A stretch of 64,000 bases of DNA from Cellulomonas sp. Leaf334 (GTDB taxonomy: Bacteria; Actinomycetota; Actinomycetes; Actinomycetales; Cellulomonadaceae), in assembly GCF_001424195.1 (NCBI RefSeq), contig NZ_LMOO01000008.1, forward strand, positions 436,743-500,742. The letters are read 5' to 3'. Under the pieces are notes generated by a model. The model searched no databases and was not told the origin of the DNA. It was given only the letters and a program-made list of their open reading frames with translations. Positions 36,077-45,804 of this stretch are shown piece after piece. How positions within the stretch are numbered: position 1 is the stretch's first letter; every line of letters begins with the position of its first letter. Both the position numbers and the translations under genes were made by a program.

Positions 36077-38395
36077 GTGCATGTTGCGCGACCCGGTGCG
36101 AAGGGCATCGTCGCGTCGGTCGCCGCCGGCGCTCTCCTGATCCCCGTCCTCGCCGCCGCCGTGGCGGTCGGCGCCGCCACGACGGCCTCGGCCGTCAACG
36201 TGTGCGGCCTCGACGAGGACCCGACCCTGGGTTTCACCGTCCTCGTCGAGGGTGACGCATCGATGAGCGGGTCTGAGGTCGAGGGCACGCTCGGGGTCGG
36301 CGGCTCGCTGTCCTGGGCGTCGACGTTCGACGTGCGGCACTCGACAGGTCTGACGCCGCCGGACTACCCGCTGCCGACGATCCCGGTCGGGGGGGCGGAC
36401 GTGCCCGTGCGTGTGGCTGCCGGCGCCTACGACCTGGCGGGCTCGCAGGGCGTCCTGCAGGTCGGTGCGGAGTCGGACGACCCTGCCTGGCCGCGCGGCG
36501 AGATGTTCGCCGGCTCGTCGACGTGGACGACGACGTCCTTGTCAGGCGAGCAGGTGTTCATCGACGACGGGGGGCCCGGGCAGGCGCGCGTGCTGCCGCC
36601 GAACCCGCCGGCCTCGGAGGGAGATCTCGCCACGTGGGTGCCGGCGAACATCGGCCCGGTCGACGTCACGCCGGTGACCGCCGGGTTCGGTGACCTCGAC
36701 ACCCTGGCCGACGCCATCACCGACGTCACCGGGACGACCGACGGCATCTCCGAGGTGTCGCTGGCCGGCGGTCCGTCGGAGAAGCAGCTCGAGCTGGTCG
36801 CGGGCGACATCAACGTCCTGTCGGTGACGCCCGAGGCGCTCGACGGGGTGACTGCCCTGTCGTTCACGGGAGCCGTGCCGTCGCTGGACACGCCGCTGGT
36901 CATCCGGATGAGCGGCGGGACCGCCTTTAACATCCCGCGGATGAACGGCGCCAACGACTCCGGCACCAACAACCTCTTCGCGCCCTACGTCCTGTGGAGC
37001 TATGCCGACGCCGGCCCTCTCACGATCAGCAGCCAGGGCCTCATCACCGGGACGGTGCTGGCGCCGCGCGCCGACGTGACGCTCGAGAACAGCAGCCCGC
37101 TCGAGGGCCAGCTGATCGCGGCGTCGCTGGTCAAGCCGGGCGGCACCGGCGAGATCCACCACTACGCGTTCGCCGCGTGCGTCCCGGACGACGACACAAC
37201 GACGGGCACGGTCGCGCTGAGCAAGACGCTGGTCGTGGACGGCACGTTCGACACCCTGCCGATCGACGTCACCGTGCAGTACTGGGTCGACGGCGTCCGG
37301 CAGCTCCCCGACCTGTCCGTCGCGGTCGACGGCACGCTGCTCGGCCCGGTCACAGTCCCGTCGGGGGAGCTCATCGAGCTGGGCGAACCGACACCGCCCG
37401 CGGTCCCGGGGGGCGTGTGGCAGACGCCGGTCTGGGCGGTGACCGGAGCGACCACGACCACTCCGACGCAGCCCGGCGCGCAGGTCGCGTTCGTCGTCGA
37501 GGAGGACGCCCAGGTGGCGGTCTCCCTGACGGACACGCTCGCGGGGCAGGGCCGGTTCAGCATCGCCAAGTCCCTCGACGACGCCGGCCTCGGCTCCCCG
37601 GACACCTTCACGTTCCAGTGGTGGGTGAACGACGTCGCGCAGACCCCCGACCTCGTGGTCGCCGCCGACGGGACCGTCCTCGGACCGATCGACGTCGCCC
37701 CGGACAGCGTCATCGAGCTCCTCGAGGTCGCCCCGGCCGACCCGGCCGGCGGCACGTGGACGGCGCCGACCTTCGACGTCGTCGGCGGCACGCCCGCCAC
37801 CCCGCAGCACGGCGGCTTCGCGTTCACGGTCGGCCGAGGCAGCGCCGTGAGCGCGGTGACCGTCACCAACGTCGTCGAGCCCGACCCGGTGCCCGTCACC
37901 GGCGGCTTCGCGGTCCAGAAGGTCGTCGCCGGAGCCGTGAGCGTGGTGCCGCCGGGCGCCGTCTTCACCGGGACCTGGACCTGCGACGCCGCCGGTGCCG
38001 CGGGCACGACCTCGGGAACCTGGTCGGTCGCCGCCGGCGCCACCGCCGTCGTCGCCGGCTTTCCCGTAGGCACCACCTGCGTCGTCGCGGAGGACGCCAC
38101 CCAGCCGGGCGGGACGTTCACCGCCACGCTCGTGCCGGCCGACGGCACCGTCGTCGTCGCCGCGGGCGACCCGACGGTCGCGGGCCTCGTGACGGTCACC
38201 AACACGTACCCAGCCCCGCCGACGCCCAGGCCGACACCCGCACCGGACGACTCCGAGCTCGCCGTCACCGGGGCGGACGGGGCGCAGGCCACTGCCGTTG
38301 CGGCAGCGGTGGCGCTCCTCGTCGGTGCGGCGCTGGTGCTCGCAACGCGACGGCATACCCCGGCATCCATCCGGCACGCCCGACGACGGACCTGA
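36077..38395 (+). CDS. Choice-of-anchor A surface protein with LAxTG sortase motif
   Basis: A 772-residue secreted protein. The signal peptide is VASVAAGALLIPVLAAAVAV with cleavage near ATTASA. Residues about 35-360 match choice-of-anchor A family proteins (NVCGLDEDPTLGFTVLVEGD ... GLITGTVLAPRADVTLENSS). Three DUF5979-like modules follow (TVALSKTLVVDGTFDTLPID; FSIAKSLDDAGLGSPDTFTF; FAVQKVVAGAVSVVPPGAVF). The Pro-rich stalk leads to LAVTG, a class E sortase signal (LAxTG), a hydrophobic helix and a basic tail. The GTG at 36077 has GGAAGGA six bases upstream. Likely covalently attached to the wall. Confidence 0.88.
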   Translation: MHVARPGAKGIVASVAAGALLIPVLAAAVAVGAATTASAVNVCGLDEDPTLGFTVLVEGDASMSGSEVEGTLGVGGSLSWASTFDVRHSTGLTPPDYPLPTIPVGGADVPVRVAAGAYDLAGSQGVLQVGAESDDPAWPRGEMFAGSSTWTTTSLSGEQVFIDDGGPGQARVLPPNPPASEGDLATWVPANIGPVDVTPVTAGFGDLDTLADAITDVTGTTDGISEVSLAGGPSEKQLELVAGDINVLSVTPEALDGVTALSFTGAVPSLDTPLVIRMSGGTAFNIPRMNGANDSGTNNLFAPYVLWSYADAGPLTISSQGLITGTVLAPRADVTLENSSPLEGQLIAASLVKPGGTGEIHHYAFAACVPDDDTTTGTVALSKTLVVDGTFDTLPIDVTVQYWVDGVRQLPDLSVAVDGTLLGPVTVPSGELIELGEPTPPAVPGGVWQTPVWAVTGATTTTPTQPGAQVAFVVEEDAQVAVSLTDTLAGQGRFSIAKSLDDAGLGSPDTFTFQWWVNDVAQTPDLVVAADGTVLGPIDVAPDSVIELLEVAPADPAGGTWTAPTFDVVGGTPATPQHGGFAFTVGRGSAVSAVTVTNVVEPDPVPVTGGFAVQKVVAGAVSVVPPGAVFTGTWTCDAAGAAGTTSGTWSVAAGATAVVAGFPVGTTCVVAEDATQPGGTFTATLVPADGTVVVAAGDPTVAGLVTVTNTYPAPPTPRPTPAPDDSELAVTGADGAQATAVAAAVALLVGAALVLATRRHTPASIRHARRRT

Positions 38396-38530
38396 TGACG
38401 GCTCCACTCACCCTGCGCGAGGGTGTCGTCGTGCCCGACGCGGCCCTCGCGTGGCGGTTCGCCCGGTCCAGCGGACCGGGCGGTCAGTCGGCCAACACGA
38501 CGGACTCGCGCGTCGAACTCTCGACCTTCG
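38395..38530 (+). pseudogene. ArfB-like peptidyl-tRNA hydrolase, N-terminal stump
   Basis: The ATG shares a base with the surface-protein stop (TGATG). The first 44 codons read as the start of a GGQ-domain ribosome-rescue factor: VVVPDAALAWRFARSSGPGG then QSANTTDSRVELS, with the GGQ motif intact. Similarity ends near 38530 and the frame turns to low-complexity Arg/Gly. The rest of the usual ~140 codons is missing. Confidence 0.75.
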
Positions 38531-38598
38531 CGGGCTCAGGCCGAGGTCAGTGTCGGTTTCGAACGTGCGGGTCTCGACCTGGTAGACCCCGACGGGGC

Positions 38599-38880
38599 CT
38601 ACGGCCTCGGTGGGTCCATGGTCGCGTCCGCCGGCGCGAGCGGCGCGTTGTCGGCGACGACGGTCGCGGTGTTGGTCATCGGGACGCCGTCCGCGGCGTA
38701 CGGGAGATCCGGATCGACCTCGGCGGTCACGAGCACCTGCGCCTGGCCACCGCTCGGCACGGTCGGCCACGTCGCCGTGACCGTGTCGCTCTCGGTGTCG
38801 GCATCGATGGCCCCGCCGGCGGGACCGCTCTGGATCGAGGCGCTGACCAGCTCCAGACCGTCCGGGAGCGGCTGGCATCC
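38599..38880 (-). pseudogene. Fragment of DUF11-repeat surface protein
   Basis: Minus-strand codons read GCQPLPDGLELVSASIQSGP, DTVTATWPTVPSGGQAQVLV, TAEVDPDLPYAADGVPMTNT and ATVVADNAPLAPADATMDPP before a TAG at 38601-38599. This is one DUF11-type repeat (a clear ...TNTATV... strand). There is no start codon context, and it abuts the ArfB stump, so it was moved here by rearrangement. Confidence 0.65.
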
Positions 38881-38881
38881 A

Positions 38882-39234
38882 TCGATAAGCCTCTCTATGG
38901 GCGTATATCGGAATGCCCAAGACGGTATGAGAGAGCGTTATTGCCTAGATCGAATGACCCGGTGGAGCACGTCGCACACAACTCCGGGAACGCGGCGTCG
39001 AGACGGGCGCCGCCTCGTTGTTCGTCGCTACGGCTTCCTCTTCCGCACTCGGGCATCTGGGTACAGAGAGTGAACCAGCAACGGCGGAGGATCTTCGGCC
39101 CGGATCTCTACGACGGGATCTCCACGCCCACGCCCACGCCCTGAAACGGGGCCGCACTGGCCCGATGCGTCCGTTTCGCCTAGGTTCCGAAGTGCGCACG
39201 TTGCCGTTACATGGGCCTGACGAGGGAGTTCGCC
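38882..39234. other. Intergenic stretch, no gene recognised
   Basis: This 353-base stretch is less GC-rich than its surroundings, with an imperfect inverted repeat (CTCTCTATGG ... TATGAGAGAG, about 38890-38937). Scattered short frames look like shadow. It presumably holds the promoter of the MFS-amidohydrolase operon. Confidence 0.4.
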
Positions 39235-40833
39235 ATGAGCACCGCCCCCGCACGATCCGAAGTGGTGCGCAAGGGCACGACAGCGGCCCTCGTGGCCCTG
39301 ACTGCGGCGTCCTGTCTCCAGGTGGTCGACCCCACGGCCAACAACATCGCGATCGTCGGTGCCAGCGTCGATCTGGGCATGTCGAGCTCGCAGCGGGCGT
39401 TCGCCGCGAGCGTCGGGACGCTGTCGCTGGCGGCGTTCATCCTGACTACCGGCGCCCTCGGTGACCGTCTCGGGCGCCGCAAGGTGATGCTGGCCGGTCT
39501 CCTCGTGGCCGTCGCCGGTGGGCTCCTGACGGCCCTGGCACCCACGACGGGGTTCTTCATGCTCGGCCGGGCGGTCACCGGGATCGGGATCGCGGCCTCC
39601 TTCGGGTTGAGCTTCGCGCTCCTGCGTGAGGTGCTCCCGGACAAGATCCCCAAGGCGGTCGCCTTCTGGCTGGCCGGCCAGACGGCGGCGGCGCTCGTCC
39701 TGGGAGTGGTCGCGGGCTGGATGGCGGGATTCGGGTGGCGGTACGGGTACCTGACCATGCCGATCGTCGCGGTCATCGCGTTCCTCATGTGCATGCGCGG
39801 CCTGCCCGAGGCCAAGGCGGACACGGTCGGGCCGTTCGACTATCTGGGCCTCAGTTCGGTCGCGGTCGCGCTGATCGGGATCATCTACGGCCTGAGCAAC
39901 GCCTCCACCTACGGCTGGGGCTCGACGCAGGTGCTCGCTCCGGCCGCCGTCGGGGTCGTCGCCTTCGTCGTGTTCATCTGGTGGGAGGCGCGGATCGCGT
40001 TCCCGGCGTTCCCGGTCAAGTTGTTCAAGGACCCGGAGCTGGCGGGTTCGGTCGCCACCGGCTTCTCGTTCAACATGTGGCAGGCCGTCGTGATGATCCA
40101 GCTGTCGATGCTCTGGCAGTACGTCTACCGGTACACCCCGCTGGAGGTCAGCCTCGGCCAGCTGCCGATGAGCCTGGCGATGGTCGTCGGCGCGACGATC
40201 GCCGGCCGGCTGCTGTCCAAGGGTGTCTCGGCGGCGACGAACCTCATCGTCGGTCACGTCCTGCTGATCGGCACGATGGTCATGTTCGGCTTCTCGACGA
40301 CGACGTCGCCGTACATCTTCTTCGCCCTGCCGATGATCGTCGGCGGGTTCGCCCGGATGCTCAACGAGACGACCATGGGCCAGTTCTTCGTCTCCAAGCC
40401 ACCGCCGTCGCTGACCGGGGCGATGGCCTCCTCGAAGACCGCCATCGGGCAGACGAGCTTCGCTCTCGGTACGGCGCTGTCCTCGACGCTGTTGTTTGGT
40501 GCCTACGGCCGCGGGATCGCCGCCGCGTTCACGCAAGCCAACGTGGAGCCTGCCCAGCAGGGGATCTACACCGGGATTATCCAGACGTACGTGTCCGGCG
40601 GCGATCTGTCCGACTACGACCCGGCGCTCGTGCAGAAGGTGATCGACACAGCTTCGGGCGCGTTCGTCGACTCGTTCAACTCGACGATGTTCGTGATCGC
40701 GGGCTTCCTGGCGGTGTTCGCCGTGATCAGCACACTGTTCTTCGCGCGCGCCACCAAGCTGCGCAAGGCCGGACTCCTCGTCGACGGTCCGATCGCGGTC
40801 GACGAGCCGGCGGCACAGCCCGGCACGAACTGA
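39235..40833 (+). CDS. MFS transporter, first of a flanking pair
   Basis: A 532-residue DHA2-type major facilitator with about 14 hydrophobic segments. TGALGDRLGRRKVMLAG is the MFS loop 2-3 motif A and LGRAVTGIGIAASFGL matches the motif B region. The ATG at 39235 has GAGGGAG upstream. It shares long stretches with the third gene of the cluster (FNMWQAVVMIQLSMLWQYVY versus FNMWQAVMVLQLSLLWQYVY). Presumed to move a substrate or product of the amidohydrolase encoded between them. Confidence 0.88.
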   Translation: MSTAPARSEVVRKGTTAALVALTAASCLQVVDPTANNIAIVGASVDLGMSSSQRAFAASVGTLSLAAFILTTGALGDRLGRRKVMLAGLLVAVAGGLLTALAPTTGFFMLGRAVTGIGIAASFGLSFALLREVLPDKIPKAVAFWLAGQTAAALVLGVVAGWMAGFGWRYGYLTMPIVAVIAFLMCMRGLPEAKADTVGPFDYLGLSSVAVALIGIIYGLSNASTYGWGSTQVLAPAAVGVVAFVVFIWWEARIAFPAFPVKLFKDPELAGSVATGFSFNMWQAVVMIQLSMLWQYVYRYTPLEVSLGQLPMSLAMVVGATIAGRLLSKGVSAATNLIVGHVLLIGTMVMFGFSTTTSPYIFFALPMIVGGFARMLNETTMGQFFVSKPPPSLTGAMASSKTAIGQTSFALGTALSSTLLFGAYGRGIAAAFTQANVEPAQQGIYTGIIQTYVSGGDLSDYDPALVQKVIDTASGAFVDSFNSTMFVIAGFLAVFAVISTLFFARATKLRKAGLLVDGPIAVDEPAAQPGTN

Positions 40834-40861
40834 GCACCCACTTCTGAGACCGGAGTCCGAG

Positions 40862-42475
40862 ATGAGCGCGCCCGACCTGATCCTGACCAACGCGACCGTG
40901 CTGACCGTCGACCGTGCCGATTCGGTCGCGCAGGCAGTCGCCGTCACGGACGGCCTGATCACGGCCGCCGGCACCACTGCTGACGTGGTCGCCCTGGCCG
41001 GTGCGGGAACCGAGGTCGTCGACCTCGCCGGCCGGACCGTCGTGCCGGGGTTCGTCGACGCCCACAGCCACGTCTCGATGGGTGCGCCGTACGTGAAGCA
41101 CGCCGACCTGCAGACGCCGCCCGTGGGTGTGACGCGCACGGTCGCGGACGCGCTGGGCCGGCTGCACGAGGCCAAGGACCGCAACGCGCCCGCGCCCGGT
41201 GAGTACGTGGTCGGTTGGGGCTACTTTCCCGACGAGATGGACGACGGCGGAGTGCTGACCGCCGACCTGCTCGACCAGGAGTTCCCCGACCACCGCGTGG
41301 TGATCGTGCACGTCAGTGGGCACGGCGGATACGTCAACGGACCGGTCCTCGACGACCTCGGCTACACGCCTGGCTGCGCGAACCCCGAAGGAGGCACCGT
41401 GGTCCGCCTGCCCGGCACGGACATCCCCTCGGGCGAGCTGTGGGAGCAGGCGTGGATGCCGTTCGTGCTCAACCTCCTGCACTACGGGCGCGCGGAGTTC
41501 GACGCGATGCTCGCCGAGTACGCGCGCTGGGGCGTGACGACGGTCCAGGACGGCGCGGCGACGTGGGCGCAGATCCAGCAGATCCGCGGCTACGCCGCAC
41601 AGGCACCGTTGCCGGTCGACGTCCGCTCGCTGGTCATCTACAGCGACCTCGACCAGGTCATCGACGCCGGCCTGGCGGACACGACCGTCGGTGGCCACAC
41701 GGTGCAGGGCGTCAAGCTTATCCTGGACGGCTCGCCCCAGGGCCGGACGGCGCATGTGACGAAGGAGTACGTGACGGGCGGCCCGGGTGGCGAGCAGCAC
41801 TGGCACGGCATCGCGTCCACCGACGTCGAGACGACCAACACGGTCGTCGCGACCGCCTACGGCCATGGCGTCCAGGTCTTCGCGCACGTCAACGGCGACG
41901 CGGCAATCGACCAGCTGCTCGACGCACATCGGGCGGCTGTCGCCTCGGGCGTCACCCCGACGGGCCGCACGATCGCGATCCACTCCCAGGTGATGCGGCT
42001 CGACCAGCTCGACGACTACGTCGCCGAGGGTTTCGAGCCGTCGATGTTCACGATCCACACCTACCTGTTCGGTGACATCCACATCGCGAACTTCGGCCCG
42101 GAGCGCGCGTTCGGCATCTCACCGATGCGCAGCGCGCTGGCCAAGGGACTGCGGCCGACCAACCACTCGGACTACCCGATCACGCCGATCAACCCGCTGG
42201 GTCTGCTGTGGTCCTCCGTCGCGCGCACGTCGTTGACCGGGGTCGTGCTCGGCGAGCAGGAGCGCATCACCGCTGCCCAGGGACTGCGGGCGCTGACGAT
42301 CGACGCCGCGTACGAGCAGCGCACCGAGCACGACCGGGGGTCGATCGAGGTCGGCAAGCTCGCCGATCTCGTCGTGCTGGACCGCAACCCGCTGGAGGTG
42401 CCGGTCGACGAGATCCGCGACGTCGTCGTGGAGCGGACCATCAAGCGGGGCGTGACCGTGTACGCGGCACGATGA
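40862..42475 (+). CDS. Amidohydrolase family protein (YtcJ-like, Amidohydro_3)
   Basis: A 537-residue metal-dependent hydrolase. The metal ligands are visible in VVPGFVDAHSHVSMG (HxH), the carboxylated-lysine candidate in GVKLILDGSPQG, HVNGDAAIDQL, AIHSQVM and LRPTNHSDYPITP (final Asp). An N- and C-terminal beta sandwich flank the barrel (DLILTNATVLTVDRADSVAQ; GSIEVGKLADLVVLDRNPLE). Family members cleave N-substituted amides and formamides; the substrate is unknown. It lies between two MFS genes and overlaps the second by four bases. Confidence 0.9.
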   Translation: MSAPDLILTNATVLTVDRADSVAQAVAVTDGLITAAGTTADVVALAGAGTEVVDLAGRTVVPGFVDAHSHVSMGAPYVKHADLQTPPVGVTRTVADALGRLHEAKDRNAPAPGEYVVGWGYFPDEMDDGGVLTADLLDQEFPDHRVVIVHVSGHGGYVNGPVLDDLGYTPGCANPEGGTVVRLPGTDIPSGELWEQAWMPFVLNLLHYGRAEFDAMLAEYARWGVTTVQDGAATWAQIQQIRGYAAQAPLPVDVRSLVIYSDLDQVIDAGLADTTVGGHTVQGVKLILDGSPQGRTAHVTKEYVTGGPGGEQHWHGIASTDVETTNTVVATAYGHGVQVFAHVNGDAAIDQLLDAHRAAVASGVTPTGRTIAIHSQVMRLDQLDDYVAEGFEPSMFTIHTYLFGDIHIANFGPERAFGISPMRSALAKGLRPTNHSDYPITPINPLGLLWSSVARTSLTGVVLGEQERITAAQGLRALTIDAAYEQRTEHDRGSIEVGKLADLVVLDRNPLEVPVDEIRDVVVERTIKRGVTVYAAR

Positions 42476-44016
42476 GCACGTCCCAGACCGCCGCGCCGAG
42501 CACACCCGACGGCGTCGCCCGACGGCCCGGAGCCGCGATCTTCGCGCTGACCATCGCCGGCGTCGCCCAGGCTGCCGACGTGTCGATCCACAACACCGCG
42601 ATCGCGTCGGCTGCTGCGGAGCTTGGCATGTCCGCCTCACAACGGTCCTTCGCCGCATCAGCCGCGACGCTCGCGATGGCCGCGTCGATCCTGACCGTCG
42701 GCACGATAGGCGACCGCCACGGCAGGCGGCTGACGTTGATCTGGTGCGCGGCCGCTCTCGTGCTGGGCGGACTCGTCACGGCGACAGCGGGCGGGTACGC
42801 GGTCTTCGTCCTGGGCCGGGTCATCACCGGCATCGGCCTTGCCGGCACTCTCGGGCTGTCCATGGCGCTCATCCGCACGGTCGCCCCTGACCGCGTGCCC
42901 CGCGCGATGTCGTTGTACTTCACCGGCCAGGTCGGCTTCGCGCTGCCGCTGACGATCCTGGGCGGGGCCCTGATCAACGAGTCGTGGAGGCTCGGCTACC
43001 TGATTCTGCCCCTCGTGGGGACGGCTGCCGCCATCTTGAACAAGATGTACACCCCGAAGTCGAAGGCCGTGCACCGCAGACAGTCCGACCCCGTCGGACT
43101 CGTCCTCGTCGCGGTCGGTCTCGTCGGCGTCATCTGGGGTGTGAGCCAGGCCAGCGGCGGGTGGTGGACGCCACGCGTCCTGGTCCCGCTCCTGATCGGC
43201 ATCGCCGCGCTGATCGCGTTCATCCGGTGGGAGATGCACCACGCCGAACCCGCGTTGCCCGTGCGCCTGTTCGCGGACCGGAACCTGGCCGGCGCCCTGT
43301 CGGCGGACGTCTCGTTCAACATGTGGCAGGCCGTCATGGTCCTGCAGCTCTCGCTGCTCTGGCAGTACGTGTACGGGTTCACCCCGCTCCAGGTGACCGT
43401 GGGGCAGCTTCCCGCCACGATCGCCATGGCCGTCGGTGCGTTCGCCGCCGGACGCCTCGCCGCGCGCGGGCAGCGCCCGCAGACCCTGGTCGTCGTTGGG
43501 CTCGCGGGTGTCGCGACGGCCATGTACGTCTTTGCGATCGGTGGTGCTTCCACGCCCTACTGGGTGTTCGCGGTCGGGCTGGTGCTCGGCGGGTTCTCCC
43601 GGATGCTGACCGAGACCTCGGCCGGTGAGTTCTTCGTCGAGATCCCGCCGCCGGACCTGGTCGGCGCGACGGTCGCGAGCAAACCCGCGATCGGGCAGGC
43701 CTCCTTCGCCCTCGGCCTGTCCCTGAGCTCGACCCTGCTCTACTCCGGGTTCGGCCGGGGCCTGGGGGCCCAGCTCGACGCGCTCGGTGTGACCCCCTCG
43801 CAGCAGGCGCAGGTCATGGGCTGGTTCTCCGGCGGCACCGTCCCGGAGTGGGCGAAGGGGACGGATCTGTTCCACCAGGTCGTCGGTGCCGCGCAGGAGT
43901 CCTACGTGCACGCGTACCGCACGACGACGCTGACGTTCGCGGTGTTCTTCACGGTCATGGCTGTCGTCACGGCGATGCTGCTGCGCGGCCGAGCACGCAC
44001 CCGCGCCGACAGCTGA
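42472..44016 (+). CDS. MFS transporter, second of a flanking pair
   Basis: A 514-residue paralogue of the first MFS protein, also DHA2-like. It retains motif A as TVGTIGDRHGRRLTLIW and the RVITGIGLAGTLGLSMALIR region. Its ATG overlaps the amidohydrolase stop (ATGA), so it is translated with it. The C-terminus ends in a short basic tail (RGRARTRADS). The two transporters may be alternative, one importing and one exporting (inference). Confidence 0.88.
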   Translation: MSTSQTAAPSTPDGVARRPGAAIFALTIAGVAQAADVSIHNTAIASAAAELGMSASQRSFAASAATLAMAASILTVGTIGDRHGRRLTLIWCAAALVLGGLVTATAGGYAVFVLGRVITGIGLAGTLGLSMALIRTVAPDRVPRAMSLYFTGQVGFALPLTILGGALINESWRLGYLILPLVGTAAAILNKMYTPKSKAVHRRQSDPVGLVLVAVGLVGVIWGVSQASGGWWTPRVLVPLLIGIAALIAFIRWEMHHAEPALPVRLFADRNLAGALSADVSFNMWQAVMVLQLSLLWQYVYGFTPLQVTVGQLPATIAMAVGAFAAGRLAARGQRPQTLVVVGLAGVATAMYVFAIGGASTPYWVFAVGLVLGGFSRMLTETSAGEFFVEIPPPDLVGATVASKPAIGQASFALGLSLSSTLLYSGFGRGLGAQLDALGVTPSQQAQVMGWFSGGTVPEWAKGTDLFHQVVGAAQESYVHAYRTTTLTFAVFFTVMAVVTAMLLRGRARTRADS

Positions 44017-44024
44017 GCACACGC

Positions 44025-45572
44025 CTACTCGAGCTGGCCGAGGGCCCGGCGCTCGACCTCGGCGAGCACGTCGTCGGCCACGTCCGGGCTGACCCGTCCG
44101 GCTGCGCGTGCCTCGAGGACGACGGCACGCTCGACCTCGCTCGCCCGACGCAGCAGCGTCTCCACCTCGTCGTCGTCGCCGGTGTCCTGCTCGTCGCGGT
44201 CGCTGCCGCGACGTGCCGTCCCGATCGCGTCCTGCGCCGCGAGATAGCCCTGGTACTGCAGCCGCACCGCCCACTGCACGCGGTCGGGCAGGTCGTCGCC
44301 GAGCGACCCGTCCAGGGCAGCCAGGACGGCGGACGTCGCCTCACGTCGCAGGTCCCGACGTTGATCGTCGTCGCCCTCGACCGCGACGCCCAGCCAGCGC
44401 ACGAGTGGCGCCAGCGTCAGTCCCTGCAGCACCAGGGTGACCAGCACGGTCACCAAGGCGACCACGACGATCGAGTCACGGTGCGGGAAGGATGCTCCCA
44501 GGGCGAGTGCGGTGGCGACCGTCACCACCCCGCGCATCCCTGCCCACGAGACCACCACACCTTCTCGAGGACCCGCGGGGACACCCTCTCGACGCCGCCG
44601 CCGTCCGAACAACCAGGTCGAGACGAGCACCCAGCCGAACCGGACCAGGACGAGGACGACGCAGGTCCAGCCCGCCAGGGCCAGCGCCGTGCCGCGGTCG
44701 GGGTTCGTCCGCAGGATCTCGGTCAGCTCGAACCCGATGAACACGAAGACGAGACTGGTGATGAAGTCGTCCGCGTACTGCCAGACCGCTCGCCCGAGCA
44801 GCCACCCCTCGGAGGTCAGGGACCGGAACGCGAAGGTGCGCAGGTACAGGCCGAGGGTGAGGACCGCCAGGACACCCGAACCGTGCAGCTGGTCGGCCGC
44901 GAGGTATACCGCGAACGGCATCGCGATCGTCACGGTCGTCTCGGCCGTCGCGGAGTGCAGCCGGGCCAGGATCCACCGCGTCGCGACCGCCACGACCAGA
45001 CCGAGACCGACGCCCACCCCGAGCGCCAGCACGAGGCTGACCCCGATCTGCCCGGCGGTGACGTGCCCGGCGACGACGCCCGCGACGGCCACGTTGTACA
45101 GCACGAGCGCCGTGGCGTCGTTGAACATCCCCTCGCCCTCGAGGATGGTCACCAGGCGCCCGGGGAGCCGCATGCGCCGGGCCACCGCGGTCGCGGCGAC
45201 CGGGTCGGGCGGTGCCACGACGGCACCGAGGACCACGGCCGGCCCCCAGCCAAGGCCCGCGGCATGGGCGAGCACGGCGACCGCGAACGCGCTCGCCAGG
45301 GTCAGACCGACCGCGAGCAGGGCGATCGGGCGTGCGCTCTCGCGGAACTCCCGGGCGGTCGAGCGTTGGGTCGCGGCGAACAGCAACGGCGGCAGCACCA
45401 GCGGCAGGATCAGGTCCGGTTCGACCGAGACCGCCGGCACCCCGGGAAACAGCGGGACGGCCAGGCCGAAGAGCGTGAGCAGGACCGGATAGGGGATGCG
45501 GAGCCGGTTTGCCGCCGGCGTCAGGGCGACGATGCCGGCCACAAGGATCGCGGCGAGGACGGCGGGAGGCAT
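44025..45572 (-). CDS. CPA1 family Na+/H+ antiporter
   Basis: A 515-residue membrane protein. The ion-binding DPVAATAVARRMRLPGRLV and EGEGMFNDATALVLYNVAVA motifs of CPA1 (NhaP-like) exchangers are intact. About 11-12 helices are followed by a cytoplasmic helical tail of about 120 residues rich in Asp/Arg (GDDDQRRDLRREATSAVLAA). The ATG at 45572 has AGGAG upstream. It exchanges Na+ or K+ for protons. Convergent with the MFS operon. Confidence 0.92.
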   Translation of the reverse strand: MPPAVLAAILVAGIVALTPAANRLRIPYPVLLTLFGLAVPLFPGVPAVSVEPDLILPLVLPPLLFAATQRSTAREFRESARPIALLAVGLTLASAFAVAVLAHAAGLGWGPAVVLGAVVAPPDPVAATAVARRMRLPGRLVTILEGEGMFNDATALVLYNVAVAGVVAGHVTAGQIGVSLVLALGVGVGLGLVVAVATRWILARLHSATAETTVTIAMPFAVYLAADQLHGSGVLAVLTLGLYLRTFAFRSLTSEGWLLGRAVWQYADDFITSLVFVFIGFELTEILRTNPDRGTALALAGWTCVVLVLVRFGWVLVSTWLFGRRRRREGVPAGPREGVVVSWAGMRGVVTVATALALGASFPHRDSIVVVALVTVLVTLVLQGLTLAPLVRWLGVAVEGDDDQRRDLRREATSAVLAALDGSLGDDLPDRVQWAVRLQYQGYLAAQDAIGTARRGSDRDEQDTGDDDEVETLLRRASEVERAVVLEARAAGRVSPDVADDVLAEVERRALGQLE

Positions 45573-45804
45573 CAATGCTCCTGTCCCTGGGCGAGGTTGC
45601 CCGGAGGCCACACCCCCGGATCAATCGTTCACCGGATAGTGCCCCAGGGCCCGGACCCGCACAACGACCCACGACGCGACCCTCCGTCGCGGTGACCAGC
45701 ACTCGCTGGCAGCCGAGTGTCACGCGCGGCCCCGTGCATCCCCGCTGGTTCTCGGACAGAGTGGAGACGTCGTCAATGCAAGTCGATCTGAGTGGGGGAA
45801 GCGC

